Shown piece after piece: positions 30,526 to 40,534 of a stretch of DNA of 64,000 nucleotides (its first letter is position 1; every line of letters begins with the position of its first letter). The DNA is taken from contig NC_057867.1 in NCBI RefSeq assembly GCF_019393635.1, positions 62,875,492 to 62,939,491 of the forward strand, written 5' to 3'. Position numbers and translations under genes: made by a program. Below the pieces are notes generated by a model. That model was not told where the DNA came from. It saw only the letters and a program-made list of their open reading frames with translations, and did no database searches. The DNA comes from Dromiciops gliroides (Eukaryota; Chordata; Mammalia; Microbiotheria; Microbiotheriidae).

Positions 30526-30705
30526 GGGGGAAGCTAGGTAGCACAGTGGATAAAGCACTGACCCTGGATTCTGGAGGACCTGAGTTCAAATGCTGCTTCA
30601 GACACTTGACACTTACTAGCTGTGTGACCCTGGGCAAGTCTTTAACCCTTGTTGCCCTGCAAAACAAAACAAAATAAACAAACAAATAAATAAACAAACA
30701 ATAAA
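30526..30705 (+). mobile_element. WSINE1-type CORE-SINE
   Basis: Full-length copy with a long (AAAC/AAAT)n tail. The flanks aaatttgaggaatg and gaaagttgaggagtg suggest a diverged TSD. Confidence 0.87.
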
Positions 30706-30863
30706 ATGAAAGTTGAGGAGTGAAAATTATGTCACAAGGTCAGAGAAAACTCTATCCATGACTGAATCCCTATCTGATCTTGGGAGTTCTTATGTTAGAG
30801 CTCATAGGGACCAAATACTCACTTCTTCTTAAAATTCTACTCCTCAAAGAACCAAAGACTTTC

Positions 30864-31000
30864 TTTTTTTTTTTAACATATAAGGTATTTTATTTTTTCC
30901 GTTACATGTAAAGATAGTTCTCAACTTTTGTTTATACAAGCTTTACAATTTCAGATTTTTCTCCCTCCCTCCCCTCCCTCCCCCCTCCCCTAGACAGCAG
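30864..31000 (-). mobile_element. Severely 5'-truncated L1 (3' UTR only)
   Basis: Minus-strand last 137 bases of L1: poly(T), 'ttacatgtaaagatagttctcaa', 'ctttacaatttcagattttt' and the C/T-rich tract. The TSD caaagactttc is at 30853-30863 and 31001-31011. Confidence 0.94.
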
Positions 31001-31137
31001 CAAAGACTTTCAAAGACATCAAGAACTTGAAAGGAGAGACTGAGCTTATTAAGTGATAAGTGTCTCACTCAACCCCGGCAAGATTTTTACATTTCCTATG
31101 TTTGTATTCTTCAGTCCCTTGCTTTTTCCAGTGCTGA

Positions 31138-31283
31138 ATTCTTTTTTTTTTTTTTTTGCGTGGGGCAATGAGGGTTAAGTGACTTGCCCAGGGTCACACA
31201 GCTAGTAAGTGTCAAGTGTCTGAGGCTAGATTTGAACTCAGGTCCTCCTGAATCCAGGGCTGGTGCTTTATCCACTTCGCCCC
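31138..31283 (-). mobile_element. WSINE1-type CORE-SINE
   Basis: Minus copy with a T17 start and a few bases missing at the head. The TSD ccagtgctga is at 31128-31137 and 31284-31293. Confidence 0.92.
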
Positions 31284-31299
31284 CCAGTGCTGACCTCTT

Positions 31300-32520
31300 G
31301 ATTAAGGAGAGGAGAACAAATTGCCTTGGAGAAACTGTGCTTTTGACAACCCTGTTTTCTGCTGAAATGAAACCTCATCTTTTGAGTGCCAATATCCTCC
31401 TCCTCCTTATGTGGCACTTTCAAGAGTGCTAAGCTATTTCTCCAAACAAATACCCAGTTTCTTAATTATGCGAGAGATAGATTCAATCAATCAATCAACA
31501 AGCATTTTTAAGTACCTACTATGTCCCAGTTATTTAAACATTATTTAAAACATCTTAAAATTTTCACACCACATACAAAACCTAGTCAGAAATCCAATGG
31601 AAATTATTTGGGATACACACACACACACATATACACACATACACATACACACATAATTTTCCTAATAGGAAATGTCCCTTTCTTGTACTATGATCAAGTA
31701 AATGATTTTTACCTCGGATAACTGACTTTTTGAGATCAGATCCAATGCTTTCAGGAAGGTCTGGGTATCATAAAGTATGTATGTGTGTGTGTGAGGACAG
31801 AATTCACAAATGTGGGAGTTAATTTTTTTACTCACGCCTCTTAAAAGGGTAGATCTCAATTTTAGTTGGGCCAAGCTTTGGATTATCATTCAACTGTGGG
31901 GTTGGGTTTTGTTTTGTTTTTTTGATTGCCTGGCTAAGTAAATTACATTCCTAGCTGGCCCCATTATTCTTTTATATCAAGAGGCAGAATTCATTATTCT
32001 GCCTTTTGATCTCCAAGCCAAAGTTCTTGTACTCCTCTACCCACAAGAGCATCCCCAGCTGGTTCAGGAAGGAGGAAAAGGAAGAAGGTATAAATGTAAG
32101 ATTAGAATCTCTGTATCTCCTCATCTCTCTGTGGTGGTTTCCCACATTGCTATTTATATACATGAAGATTGCTTTCCAGTTTGCAGGACCACAGACTGAG
32201 AGCTGGAAGAGATCTTTGCTTAATTAATACTTTCCCCATATAGCCTAGAGTCTAGTAGGAGAGGAGACCTTTGAAACCCTGTCCCTTAAAACCCTGTCCC
32301 CCCTCAAGGTCTAAGCCAAAGAATCCAAGGGCTTCTCGATTAAGTTTTCTGCTTTAAATTAGTTTGAAAGGTTTCCTAGCAGTCCTTCATGTAGAGGAGA
32401 GAAGGGAATGGGGAAGAATTTGTCCAGGAGTGGGAGGAGCTTATTGATTATGGAAAAAAAAGAGTGGGGAAGAGCTTCCCAGCTCTTCTCCAAGCATGGT
32501 CTTCATAGTGTTTGCTTGAA
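31300..32520. other. Mostly unassigned intergenic sequence
   Basis: Contains an (AC)n-rich tract at 31614-31655 and a GT tract near 31780. 'caagcatttttaagtacctactatgtccc' at 31499-31527 resembles an ancient LINE/MIR end. No gene recognised. Confidence 0.4.
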
Positions 32521-32532
32521 AACCTATGTTCA

Positions 32533-32674
32533 GGGGCAGCTAGGTGGCGCAGTGGATAAAGCACTGGACCTGGATTCAGGAGTACCTGAGTTCAAATCCA
32601 GCCTTAGACACTTGACACTAGCTGTGTGACCCTGGGCAAGTCACTTAACCCCCATTCCCCCCCCCCAAAAAAAA
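32533..32674 (+). mobile_element. WSINE1-type CORE-SINE
   Basis: Copy lacking 'acttact', with a C-run/A tail. The TSD cctatgttca is at 32523-32532 and 32676-32685. Confidence 0.92.
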
Positions 32675-32774
32675 CCCTATGTTCAAATGTAAGCAAATAG
32701 ACATGTTCCAGAAGCAAACACTAAGGAATTTTGTGCCACAAGTGACACATCCCTTCTCTGTGGGGCACAAATTT

Positions 32775-32950
32775 AAGGCACTGAACTTGGAGATCACATA
32801 ACCTAGGTTCAAGTCCAGATACTTCCTATATCTTTGAGCCTCAGCTTCCTTGTCTATAAAATGGGCATGGTAATACTTATGCTGCCATTCTCTCCCAGGT
32901 TTGTTGTGAGGATGAAATAAAATAATTACCATAAAGCATTTTGTAACCTA
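32775..32950 (+). mobile_element. Ancient MIR-like repeat
   Basis: 'acctaggttcaagtccagatac', 'tttgagcctcagcttccttgtctataaaatgggcatggtaatac', 'ggtttgttgtgaggatgaaataaaataa'. Confidence 0.7.
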
Positions 32951-33019
32951 GAATGTCGTCTCTCTATAAAAATAATAACTGACATTTATATGATGTTTTA
33001 AGTTTTTCAAATTTATATG

Positions 33020-33210
33020 TGCTATTTCACACTAGACTATCACTAAAAATAGCACCTTCCTCCTAGGGTTTCCAGTGGAGAAAGAATCCTGCTTTATAGG
33101 TTAGGCAGTGAAATGACTTATCTAGGGTCATAAAGCTAGTGAATATCTGAGGCAGAATTTGAATCCAGGGCTTCCTGAATCCAAGTCCAATATTCCAGCC
33201 CCTCCATATA
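33020..33210 (-). mobile_element. Ancient MIR-like repeat
   Basis: Minus-strand 'taggttaggcagtgaaatgacttatctagggtcataaagctagtgaatatctgaggcagaatttgaatccaggg'-type order. Confidence 0.6.
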
Positions 33211-33439
33211 AATAATAGCTATAATTATTTTAGGGGAGAGGGTGAGGAGAATAGTTACATAAGTATTACCCTCACAACCCCAGAAGGCAGGAGCAGGTAC
33301 TCTGCTAATTGCATCAGAAGAACCGCTTCCTTAGCACTGGCCATGATTTCCTTCCTTCCCAATGAATTCCTATGGAAAGGTCCAAGAATTTGATGGAGTA
33401 TTTGCATATTCTCCCAAAACAAATGCATTAGTCAATGCA

Positions 33440-33675
33440 ATGGAAAGACCTAAAAGGGTTGGAGTCAGGAAGTTCAAATTTGGCCTCCCTATGAGCTGTG
33501 TCACCTGGGCAAGTCACTTAACCTCTGTTTGCCTCAGTTTCCTTTGCTGTATGATGGGGATAATGATAGCATCTACCTTGCAGTGTGGTTGTCAGGATTT
33601 AATGAGGTCATATTTGTAAAGCACTTAGCACAGCTCCTGGTATGCAGTAGGTGCTATATAAATGCTTATTTTCTT
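33440..33675 (+). mobile_element. Nearly complete MIR-type CORE-SINE
   Basis: Has the head, 'cacctgggcaagtcacttaacctctg', 'cctcagtttcctttgctg', 'gatggggataatgatagcatctacc' and the L2-like tail 'gcacttagcacagctcctggtatgcagtaggtgctatataaatgc'. Confidence 0.8.
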
Positions 33676-33695
33676 CTCCCTCTAGCCCTTGTTTT

Positions 33696-33857
33696 TTTTT
33701 TTTTGTTTTTGTTTTTGTTTTTTTCAAGGGAATGAAGGTTAAGTGACTTGCCCAAGGTCACACAGATAGTAAGTGTCAAGTGTCTGAGGCCACATTTGAA
33801 TTCAGGTCCTCCTGAATCCAGGGCCTGTGCTTTATCCACTGCACCACCTAGCTGCCC
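33696..33857 (-). mobile_element. WSINE1-type CORE-SINE
   Basis: Minus copy with a (GTTTTT)n-like tail. The TSD cccttgtttt is at 33686-33695 and 33857-33866, sharing one base with the head. Confidence 0.9.
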
Positions 33858-33910
33858 CCTTGTTTTCTTTAAAGGCACAAATGGTACCAACACATACCCA
33901 AGAGTTTTCC

Positions 33911-34061
33911 TTTTTTTTTTTTTTTTAGTGAGGCAATTGGGGTTAAGTGACTTGCCCAGAGTCACACAGCTAGTAAGTGTTAAGTGTCTTAGGCCAGACC
34001 TAAACTCAGGTACTCCTGACTCCAGGGCCGGTGCTCTATGCACTGTGCCACCTACCTGCCC
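33911..34061 (-). mobile_element. WSINE1-type CORE-SINE
   Basis: Minus copy of the 'acttaacacttactag...gcctcacta' subfamily. The TSD ccaagagttttcc is at 33898-33910 and 34062-34074. Confidence 0.93.
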
Positions 34062-34079
34062 CCAAGAGTTTTCCAAATC

Positions 34080-34780
34080 ATTTTTTTTTCTAGTTGAATC
34101 CTTTGCATTATACTGGATTACAGTCAAAAAGGTACTCACCCCCATGAAGTACCTATTACTATCGCATCTGAGTTCTCCCTTTCCAAGAGAATGGCTTTTT
34201 TCTTCTTGAGCTATTTCTGCTGAGCCAGACTTCTGTGCCCTGGTGCTCCTCTAGGATCTGTTTCTCAGGGACAGGAATGGGGAAGGTAGAGAGGAAGTTT
34301 GTCATCACCGTGCATCATTCACCACCAGCATCATCAGACACGCAGCTCTAAGCTGAATCTTGGGATGTTTCCCAGGAGCTGGCCCATCTGACTCTTATTC
34401 TTCAGAGTTTGGCCATCAAGGCATCCTTTGAGATAGCAGTGCCGGGCACAGTGGTTGGAGTTCACTCACAACAAAGCCCTAGCCCCTATGGCCCTTCTCT
34501 GACAACCACAGGTGGTATTGCATGGAAGAAGGGCAAGTGCTCTCTTTGGAGCTGCTGGGAACAGCTGTTGCCTCCTCGGCCCAGCTGCACTGCTTTCCCT
34601 TTTTGTGGCTAGGAGATCTGAGTCTTCTTGTCTGGGGAATCAATCAACTCCCAATAACAGAGGCAGTGAGGGAAAAGGTCAAAGTTCCTAAGCCATTTCC
34701 CCAAAGATGATGATGATAACATTCAGAATATCATCAAATTGGGAGGCTTTGTTCAAAAGCTGTCAAGGGCAAAAAAAACC
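34080..34780. other. Unassigned intergenic sequence
   Basis: No repeat family or gene recognised. Confidence 0.35.
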
Positions 34781-34789
34781 AAAAAACAA

Positions 34790-34946
34790 AAAGGGGCAGC
34801 TAGGTGGTACAGTGGATTAAGCACCGGCCTCAGATTCAGGAGGCCCTGAGTTCAAATCCAGCCTCAGACACTTGCCACTTAACTAGCTGTGTGACCCAGG
34901 GCAAGTCACTTAACCCTCATTGCCCTGTAAAAACAAACAAACAAAA
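34790..34946 (+). mobile_element. WSINE1-type CORE-SINE
   Basis: Full-length copy with an (AAAC)n tail. Both sides carry 'caaaa.gctgtc.aggg', but an A-rich stretch also precedes the head, so TSD limits are unclear. Confidence 0.85.
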
Positions 34947-35034
34947 AGCTGTCCAGGGACCTGGAGGAGGGACAATGGAAAATACCTTAGGCTGAGAGTA
35001 AGATGGGTGAGCAAAGTGTCAAATTTCCTGACTC

Positions 35035-35210
35035 AAGGGGAATCAGTGCTTGACTTAAAGTCAGGAGGACCTGGGTTTCTCTCTTGACTCTGACACATTA
35101 CCTATGTGGTCATGTGCAGGCTACTCCATCCAAGTTTAATCTTCCTCCTCTGTAAAAGGGACATGATACTGTCTTACCTATCTCACAGGGCAGTTGGGAG
35201 GCTTCAGTGA
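35035..35210 (+). mobile_element. Ancient MIR-like repeat
   Basis: 'cttgacttaaagtcaggaggacctgggtt', 'tgacacattacctatgtggtcatg', 'ctgtaaaagggacatgatactgtcttacc'. Confidence 0.6.
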
Positions 35211-35566
35211 GCCGATATATTTCCCATGTTTCATCAACTTTAAAGTCCCACTCAAGTGTAACCTATGATTGTCTAATGTGAGCAGATTTCAGATAGACAG
35301 GGAGGGAGCAAGAAATTGATTTCTCCATGAACCATTCCTCCCTGAGCAATTACTATTATTTGGCAGGTTCCTAATTGGACTCACCTTGTCCAGCCTCTCT
35401 CCTCTCCAATTTGTCCTCCTTGTGGCTGCCAAAATCAGCTTCCTGAGGCTCAGATCTGACCACCTCACTGCCCTGCTCAAGGACGATCTCCTCTGGGATA
35501 AATCTCGCTCTTTAGCCTGCCAGTTAAAACCCAAATCTGGCTCTAGCCTCCACAAGCTAATTTCTT

Positions 35567-35720
35567 TTCTTTTTTTTTTTTTTGGTGGGGCAATGAGGGT
35601 TAAGTGACTTGCCCAGGGTCACACAGCTAGTAAGTTGTCAAGTGTCTGAGGTTGGATTTGAACTCAGGTCTTCCTGAATCCAGGGCTGGTGCCTTATCCC
35701 CTGCACCACTTAGCTGCCCC
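35567..35720 (-). mobile_element. WSINE1-type CORE-SINE in the L2
   Basis: Full-length minus copy. The TSD ccacaagctaatttctt (35550-35566) differs at two sites from ccacaaactgatttctt (35721-35737). Confidence 0.93.
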
Positions 35721-35867
35721 CCACAAACTGATTTCTTATTTGATTTCACCCACTCTCTGTTCTAGTCATGCTGTTCCCCAAACAAGGCATTCCATCCCAC
35801 TTTTGTGCCTTTGTATAGGCCATCCCCCCCAAGCCTATAATGCCCTTCTGCCTTCCTCTCTCTCTGC

Positions 35868-36170
35868 ATTGTTGTTGCTTGTCCTTCGTTCTCAAAGAGG
35901 ACCAAGATATCAGGGTGATGAAATGACTTGCAGTGAATTGCATTTAAGGGAGGGAGGGCTGTGCAAGGTTACCAACCTCACTCTCTCCTTCGGAGCCATC
36001 TAGGTCCAGTGACAAGATATACATATACAAGATATATATCAGCAGCTAGGTGGGGCAGTGGATAAAGCACCGACCCTGGATTCAGGAGGACCTGAATTCA
36101 AATCTGGCCTCAGACACTTGACACACTTACTAGCTGTGTGACCCTGGGTAAGTCACTTAACCCTCATTGC

Positions 36171-36211
<41 letters not shown>

Positions 36212-36290
36212 AGGAGGACTGGAGATGGCCCTGGATGTTTAAGGCAATTGGGTCAACAACAGGGTCACACAGCTAAGTGTCAGAGAAAAG
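35868..36290 (-). mobile_element. Composite CORE-SINE split by a GA-tailed WSINE1
   Basis: The tail part ('ttgttgttgcttgtccttcgttctc' ... 'gacaagatata') is followed, after the nested SINE, by 'atcaggaggactggagatggccctggatg' and a shortened head. Confidence 0.82.
36042..36208 (+). mobile_element. WSINE1-type CORE-SINE with a (GA)n tail
   Basis: Full-length SINE ending 'accctcattgccc', then about 36 bases of pure AG instead of A. The flanks 'atatatatcag' and 'gagagagatcag' are consistent with a TSD blurred by repeat slippage. Confidence 0.88.
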
Positions 36291-36539
36291 ATAGGTTTCT
36301 GTCAAGGCTTAGTTAAAAAACCATCTTATCTGTAAAGCCTTTTTTGATTTTCGGGGTGCTAGTGTTCTCTCCTGATTCAAATGATCACGTACATACTTAC
36401 AGATTTGCGTGTTGTATCTGCTCAGTAGAAAGTAACCTCCCTGAGGGCATCAACTATTCTTTCCCAGTGCCTCTCAGCTTTCTACTCTATTTTCTACTTT
36501 CTACTCTACTCCCAAAGCTTTCTCCATTGTAAGGACTTA

Positions 36540-37440
36540 AACTTTTCGAACAGATTAGAACGTTGATGAGATCAAGGAAGTTGGAAAAGAAGGGTATTGT
36601 GCTCAGAAAAGGGAAAACCAATCAGCAGGGATTAATACAATTGAGCACAAACTCTTCTAGGAAATGGGGATGAGGAATATATGAGCCATGCTTCAGCAAA
36701 TCACTATCACTCTCACTTAATAGAAAGAAGGGTTCATGGGAATAAGAGAGAGAAAGCAAGAGGAAGATGGAGAGAAGAGACCAGGGCTGAGTAAGAAACC
36801 AAGTGGGTCAATGACAAGCTTTTTAGGGGACTTGTTGCCAAAATTCAACTGAACAGAAACTTGTTAAGCCCTTGCTAAGTGGAAGGCACTGAATTAGAAA
36901 GGGAGGAACAGGAAATGGAAACTCCAGTCTATCTGGTCATCTGAATAACAGGCCCAATAGGAGTGAAAGTAGGCCAGAGGAGTAGCATGAGGGATTCAGG
37001 CTACACTCGGACTGAACATTGAATGCTGGACCAACTTCATTGGAGAGCAGTGGGTTTTAAATATGCCACACCAGGCCTGGGTAGCAATAGGTTAGAGATG
37101 GCTAAGGAGTTAAGCCTAGGAAAAGCAAGGGAATTACAGATTAGGCAGGAGGTCAGAGAGGGGTAGACCAATCAGGAGCTTGAGGGTCCAGTGGGTCAGA
37201 AGCTAGATAGATAGACAGCCAAAGCAGGACATGGATGGCAGAGAGCAGAGGCCAGCAGGGCCTCCTAAATCTAGGCAGGTGGTGAGGATTCAGGAGATTG
37301 GAGCCAATGGAAAGGGAGCAGAATGGATGTGCTACAAACAACCAGGGGAAACAGGGGCTCTCTGCTTGTTCTTTTGGTTACTTTTGACTCTGAGGTTCCC
37401 TAATTTAGAAGGAAGTACAAGTTGATCAAAAATATGTTTT
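36540..37440. other. Unassigned intergenic sequence
   Basis: No gene recognised. Parts of 36850-37200 have the texture of old repeat but no family can be named. Confidence 0.35.
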
Positions 37441-37442
37441 TC

Positions 37443-37592
37443 AGGGCAGCTAGGTGGCGCAGTGGATAGAGCACCAGCCCTGGATTCAGGAGTACCTGAG
37501 TTCAAATCCTGCCTCAGACACTTGACACTTACTAGCTGTATGACCCTGGGCAAGTCACTTAACCCCAATTGCCTCACCAAAAAAAAAAAATG
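37443..37592 (+). mobile_element. WSINE1-type CORE-SINE
   Basis: Full-length copy ending 'gcctcacc' with an A12 tail. The flanks 'atatgtttttc' and 'aaatgtttttc' form the TSD. Confidence 0.91.
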
Positions 37593-37753
37593 TTTTTCCC
37601 AAGTTCTCTACCCATAATTTCTCTTCTTTCCCTGCCCTCTACTCCTCTTTCTAGTGTTTGTCCAGCTTGGAGAGACAAGGTAGGATAGAGGGGAATGTTC
37701 GAACTGGAAGGGTCCTTCGACATCATCTTGCCTCTATTCCCTGCTCCCATCTT

Positions 37754-37909
37754 CTTCTTTTTTTTTTTTTTTTGCAGGGCAATGAGGGTTAAGTAACTTG
37801 CCCAGGATCACACAGCTTGTAAGTGTCAAGTGTCTGAGGCTGCATTTGAACTCAGGTCCTCCTGAATCCAGGGTCAGTGCTTTATCCACTACGCCACCTG
37901 GCTGCCCCC
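37754..37909 (-). mobile_element. WSINE1-type CORE-SINE
   Basis: Full-length minus copy. The TSD tccctgctcccatctt (37738-37753) has one difference from tccctgttcccatctt (37910-37925). Confidence 0.93.
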
Positions 37910-38109
37910 TCCCTGTTCCCATCTTACAGATGGGGAAACAGGTCTAGAGAGGGAAAGTGGATTACATTCAGCACTTCTGAGTCAGTCCTGGAGATTCCAA
38001 ATCTGTTGCTCTGATATATTGTAAATAGCCCTACAGTGTAAATGCTCAGACAAGGGGCTCAAAGACACATCCTTTAAACAAGATTAAGGGAGTTTGGAGA
38101 TCCTGGGAG

Positions 38110-38225
38110 GCCCAGCTCTGCTACCAGTTTGCAGTGTGACTTTGGACGAGTCATTTCCTTTTCTCGGGCCTCAGTTTCCCCATCTGCAAAATGAAAGAAC
38201 TGGACTAAATCTTTGGAAGTCCTGT
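38110..38225 (+). mobile_element. Ancient MIR-like repeat
   Basis: 'ctctgctaccagtttgcagtgtgactttggacgagtcatttcc', 'gggcctcagtttccccatctgcaaaatgaaagaactggactaaat'. Confidence 0.65.
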
Positions 38226-38280
38226 GGGATTCTCTGAAAGTTAATACTCAGAAGCCCTGTCCATTTGAAATGTTATTCTT

Positions 38281-38430
38281 TTTTTTTTTTAATTGCTAGG
38301 CAATGGGGGCTAAGTGACTTGCCCAGGGTCACACAGCTAGTAAGTGTCAAGTGTCTGAAGCCGGATTTGAACTCAGGTACTCCTGAATCCAGGGCCGGTG
38401 CTTTATCCACTGCGCCACCTAGCTGCCCCC
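38281..38430 (-). mobile_element. WSINE1-type CORE-SINE
   Basis: Full-length minus copy. The TSD tgaaatgttattctt is at 38266-38280 and 38431-38445. Confidence 0.94.
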
Positions 38431-38564
38431 TGAAATGTTATTCTTGACTCTTTATTTTTATTTTCAGTTTTGTCTCTCCAATTAACTATAAGCTTCCAGA
38501 GAGGAGGCTTTGTCTTTTATTCTTTTGTGTTTTTATCCTAGCATACGGATGGGTATAGAGTAGA

Positions 38565-38745
38565 CACTCATTAAATGCTTTCCATAGGATTTAGAGCTGA
38601 GTGGGACCTTAGAAATCATCTAACCTAACTTCCTCTTTTATCAGATGAGGAAATTGAGGTTCAAAGAGGCAAAGTGGTTCATCCAAGGTCACATAGCTGA
38701 CAAGAAGCAGAGCCCAGAGTCAAACCTGGCTATGATGGCATATCT
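38565..38745 (-). mobile_element. Ancient MIR-like repeat
   Basis: Minus-strand order 'ggatttagagctgagtgggaccttagaaatcatctaacc', 'atcagatgaggaaattgagg', 'aaggtcacatagctga'. Confidence 0.68.
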
Positions 38746-39199
38746 ATGGCTTTATTAGAATACACTGCCTTTCAAAATGTATCTTTCCACTTAAGTGGAC
38801 TGATGCTGAGTGAAGTGAGCAGAACCAGGAGAATATTGTACATAGTAACCAGCAACATTGTATTATGATCAACTCTGATAGACTTGGCTCTTCTCAGCAG
38901 TGCAATGATCCAAGACAATTCCAAAGAACTCATGATGGAAAATGTTCTCCACATCCAGAAAAAAGAAGTGTGGATTCTGAATGAAGATTGAACTATACTG
39001 TTTCTACTTTTTGGTTGTTTTTTTTTCTTTTTTGAGGTTTTTCCCTTGTGTTCTAATTCTTCTTTCACAAGATGACTAATGCAGAAATATGTTTAATGTG
39101 ATTGTACATATGTAACCTATATCAGATTGCTTTCTGTCTTGGGGTGGGGGGAGGGAAGGGATGGAGGAAGAAAAATTTGGAACTAAAAATCTTATGAAA

Positions 39200-40086
39200 T
39201 ACCGCTTCATACCTATCAGATTGGCTAATATGACAAAAAAGGAAAATAATAAATGTTGGAGAAGCTGTGGAAAAATTGGAACACTAATGCATTGTTGATG
39301 GAGCTGTGAATTGATCCAACCATTCTGGAGAGCAATTTGGAACTATGCCCAAAGGACTATGGGACTGTTCATACCCTTCGACCCAGTTGGTACCACTGCT
39401 AAGTCTGTATCCCAAAGAGATCATAGAAGATGGAAAAGGACCCACATGTACAAAAATATTTATAGCAGCTCTCTTTGTGGTGGCAAAGAATTGGAAATTG
39501 AGGGAATGCCCATCAATTGGGGAATGGCTAAACAAGTTGTGGTATATGAACATAATGGAATACTATTCTGCTGTAAGAAAAGATGAGCAGGAGGATTTCA
39601 GAGAAACCTGGAAGGACTTACATGTACTGATGCTGACTGAGAGGAGCAGAACCAGGAGAACATTGTACACAGTAACAGCAACATTGTGTGATGAACAATG
39701 GGGATAGACTTGGTTCCTCAGCAGTGCAATGATCTAAGACAATTTCAAAGAACTCATGATAGTGTTCTCAACATCCAGAAAAAAGAACTGTGGATTACGA
39801 ATGCAGATTGAACCATAATATTTATACTTTTGGGCTGTTTTTTTTCCCTCTTTTTTGAGGTTTTCCCCCTTGTTCTCTGATTCTTCTTTCACAAGGTGAC
39901 TAATGCAGAAATATGTTCAATGTGATTACACATATATAACCTATATCAGATTGCTTTCCGTCTTGGGAAGGGGGGAGGGAAGGGAGGGTGGAAGAAAAAT
40001 TTGGAAATAAAAATCCTATCAAAACCAAACCAAACCAAACCAAAAATAAAATGTAAGGTCCTTGAGGACAAAAAAAAAAACCTTTA
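39200..40086 (+). mobile_element. 5'-truncated L1 nested in an L1
   Basis: Carries the ORF2 C-terminus broken by frameshifts (readable pieces FIAALFVVAKNWKL and EWLNKLWYMNIMEYYSA) and the full 3' UTR. After the normal A-rich end (about 40043), some 25 extra bases and a second A-tail follow. The TSD aaaaatcttatgaaa is at 39185-39199 and 40087-40101. Confidence 0.93.
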
Positions 40087-40153
40087 AAAAATCTTATGAA
40101 AACAAATGTTGAAAACTATCTTTACATGTAACTAGAAAATAATAAAATACTTT

Positions 40154-40297
40154 TTTTTTTAGTGAGGCAATCGGGGTTAAGTGACTTGCCCAGAGTCACA
40201 CAGCTAGTAAGTGTTAAGTGTCTGAGGTCGGATTTGAACTCAGGTACTCCTGACTCCAGGGCTGGTGCTCCATCCACTGCGCCACCTAGCTGCCCCT
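40154..40297 (-). mobile_element. WSINE1-type CORE-SINE (serial pair, first)
   Basis: Full-length minus copy. The target ataaaatacttt is at 40142-40153 and 40298-40309. Confidence 0.93.
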
Positions 40298-40309
40298 ATA
40301 AAATACTTT

Positions 40310-40470
40310 TTTCTTTTTTTTTTTTTGCGGGGCAATGGGGGTTAAGTGACTTGCCCAGGGTCACACAGCTAGTAAGTGTCAAGTGTCTGAAGCCGAATTT
40401 GAACTCAGGTACTCCTGAATCCAGGACTGGTGCTTTATCTACTGCGCCACCTAGCTGCCCCCTCCCCCCC
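40310..40470 (-). mobile_element. WSINE1-type CORE-SINE (serial pair, second)
   Basis: Full-length minus copy of a different subfamily ('acttgac', 'cccccattgccc'). The same target recurs at 40298-40309 and 40471-40482. Confidence 0.93.
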
Positions 40471-40534
40471 ATAAAATACTTTTATGATGAAAAAAAGCAT
40501 ATTTCCTTTAATGAAGAGGGAGAAGGGCAAGGGA

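Larger units (their letters stand above)
35350..36500 (+). mobile_element. L2-like LINE 3' region split by several SINEs
   Basis: 'tggctgccaaaatcagcttcctgaggctcagatctgaccacctcactgccctgctca' leads to 'ggctctagcctccacaa', then 'catgctgttccccaaacaaggcattccatcc' and, past a composite SINE, 'cctgagggcatcaactattctttcc'. Confidence 0.7.
38797..40495 (+). mobile_element. 5'-truncated L1 (3' end), interrupted by another L1 and two SINEs
   Basis: Outer element: 'tgatgctgagtgaagtgagcagaaccaggag' and the 3' UTR at 38797-39199, resuming at 40102 ('acaaatgttgaaaactatctttacatgtaact') and ending near 40495. The inner L1 and two minus WSINE1s account for the rest. Confidence 0.88.

Noticed and set aside
33748-34209. 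Frames with repeated '[20 protein letters not shown]' peptides throughout the window
   Set aside because: These are translations of WSINE1 copies in either direction, not a protein family.
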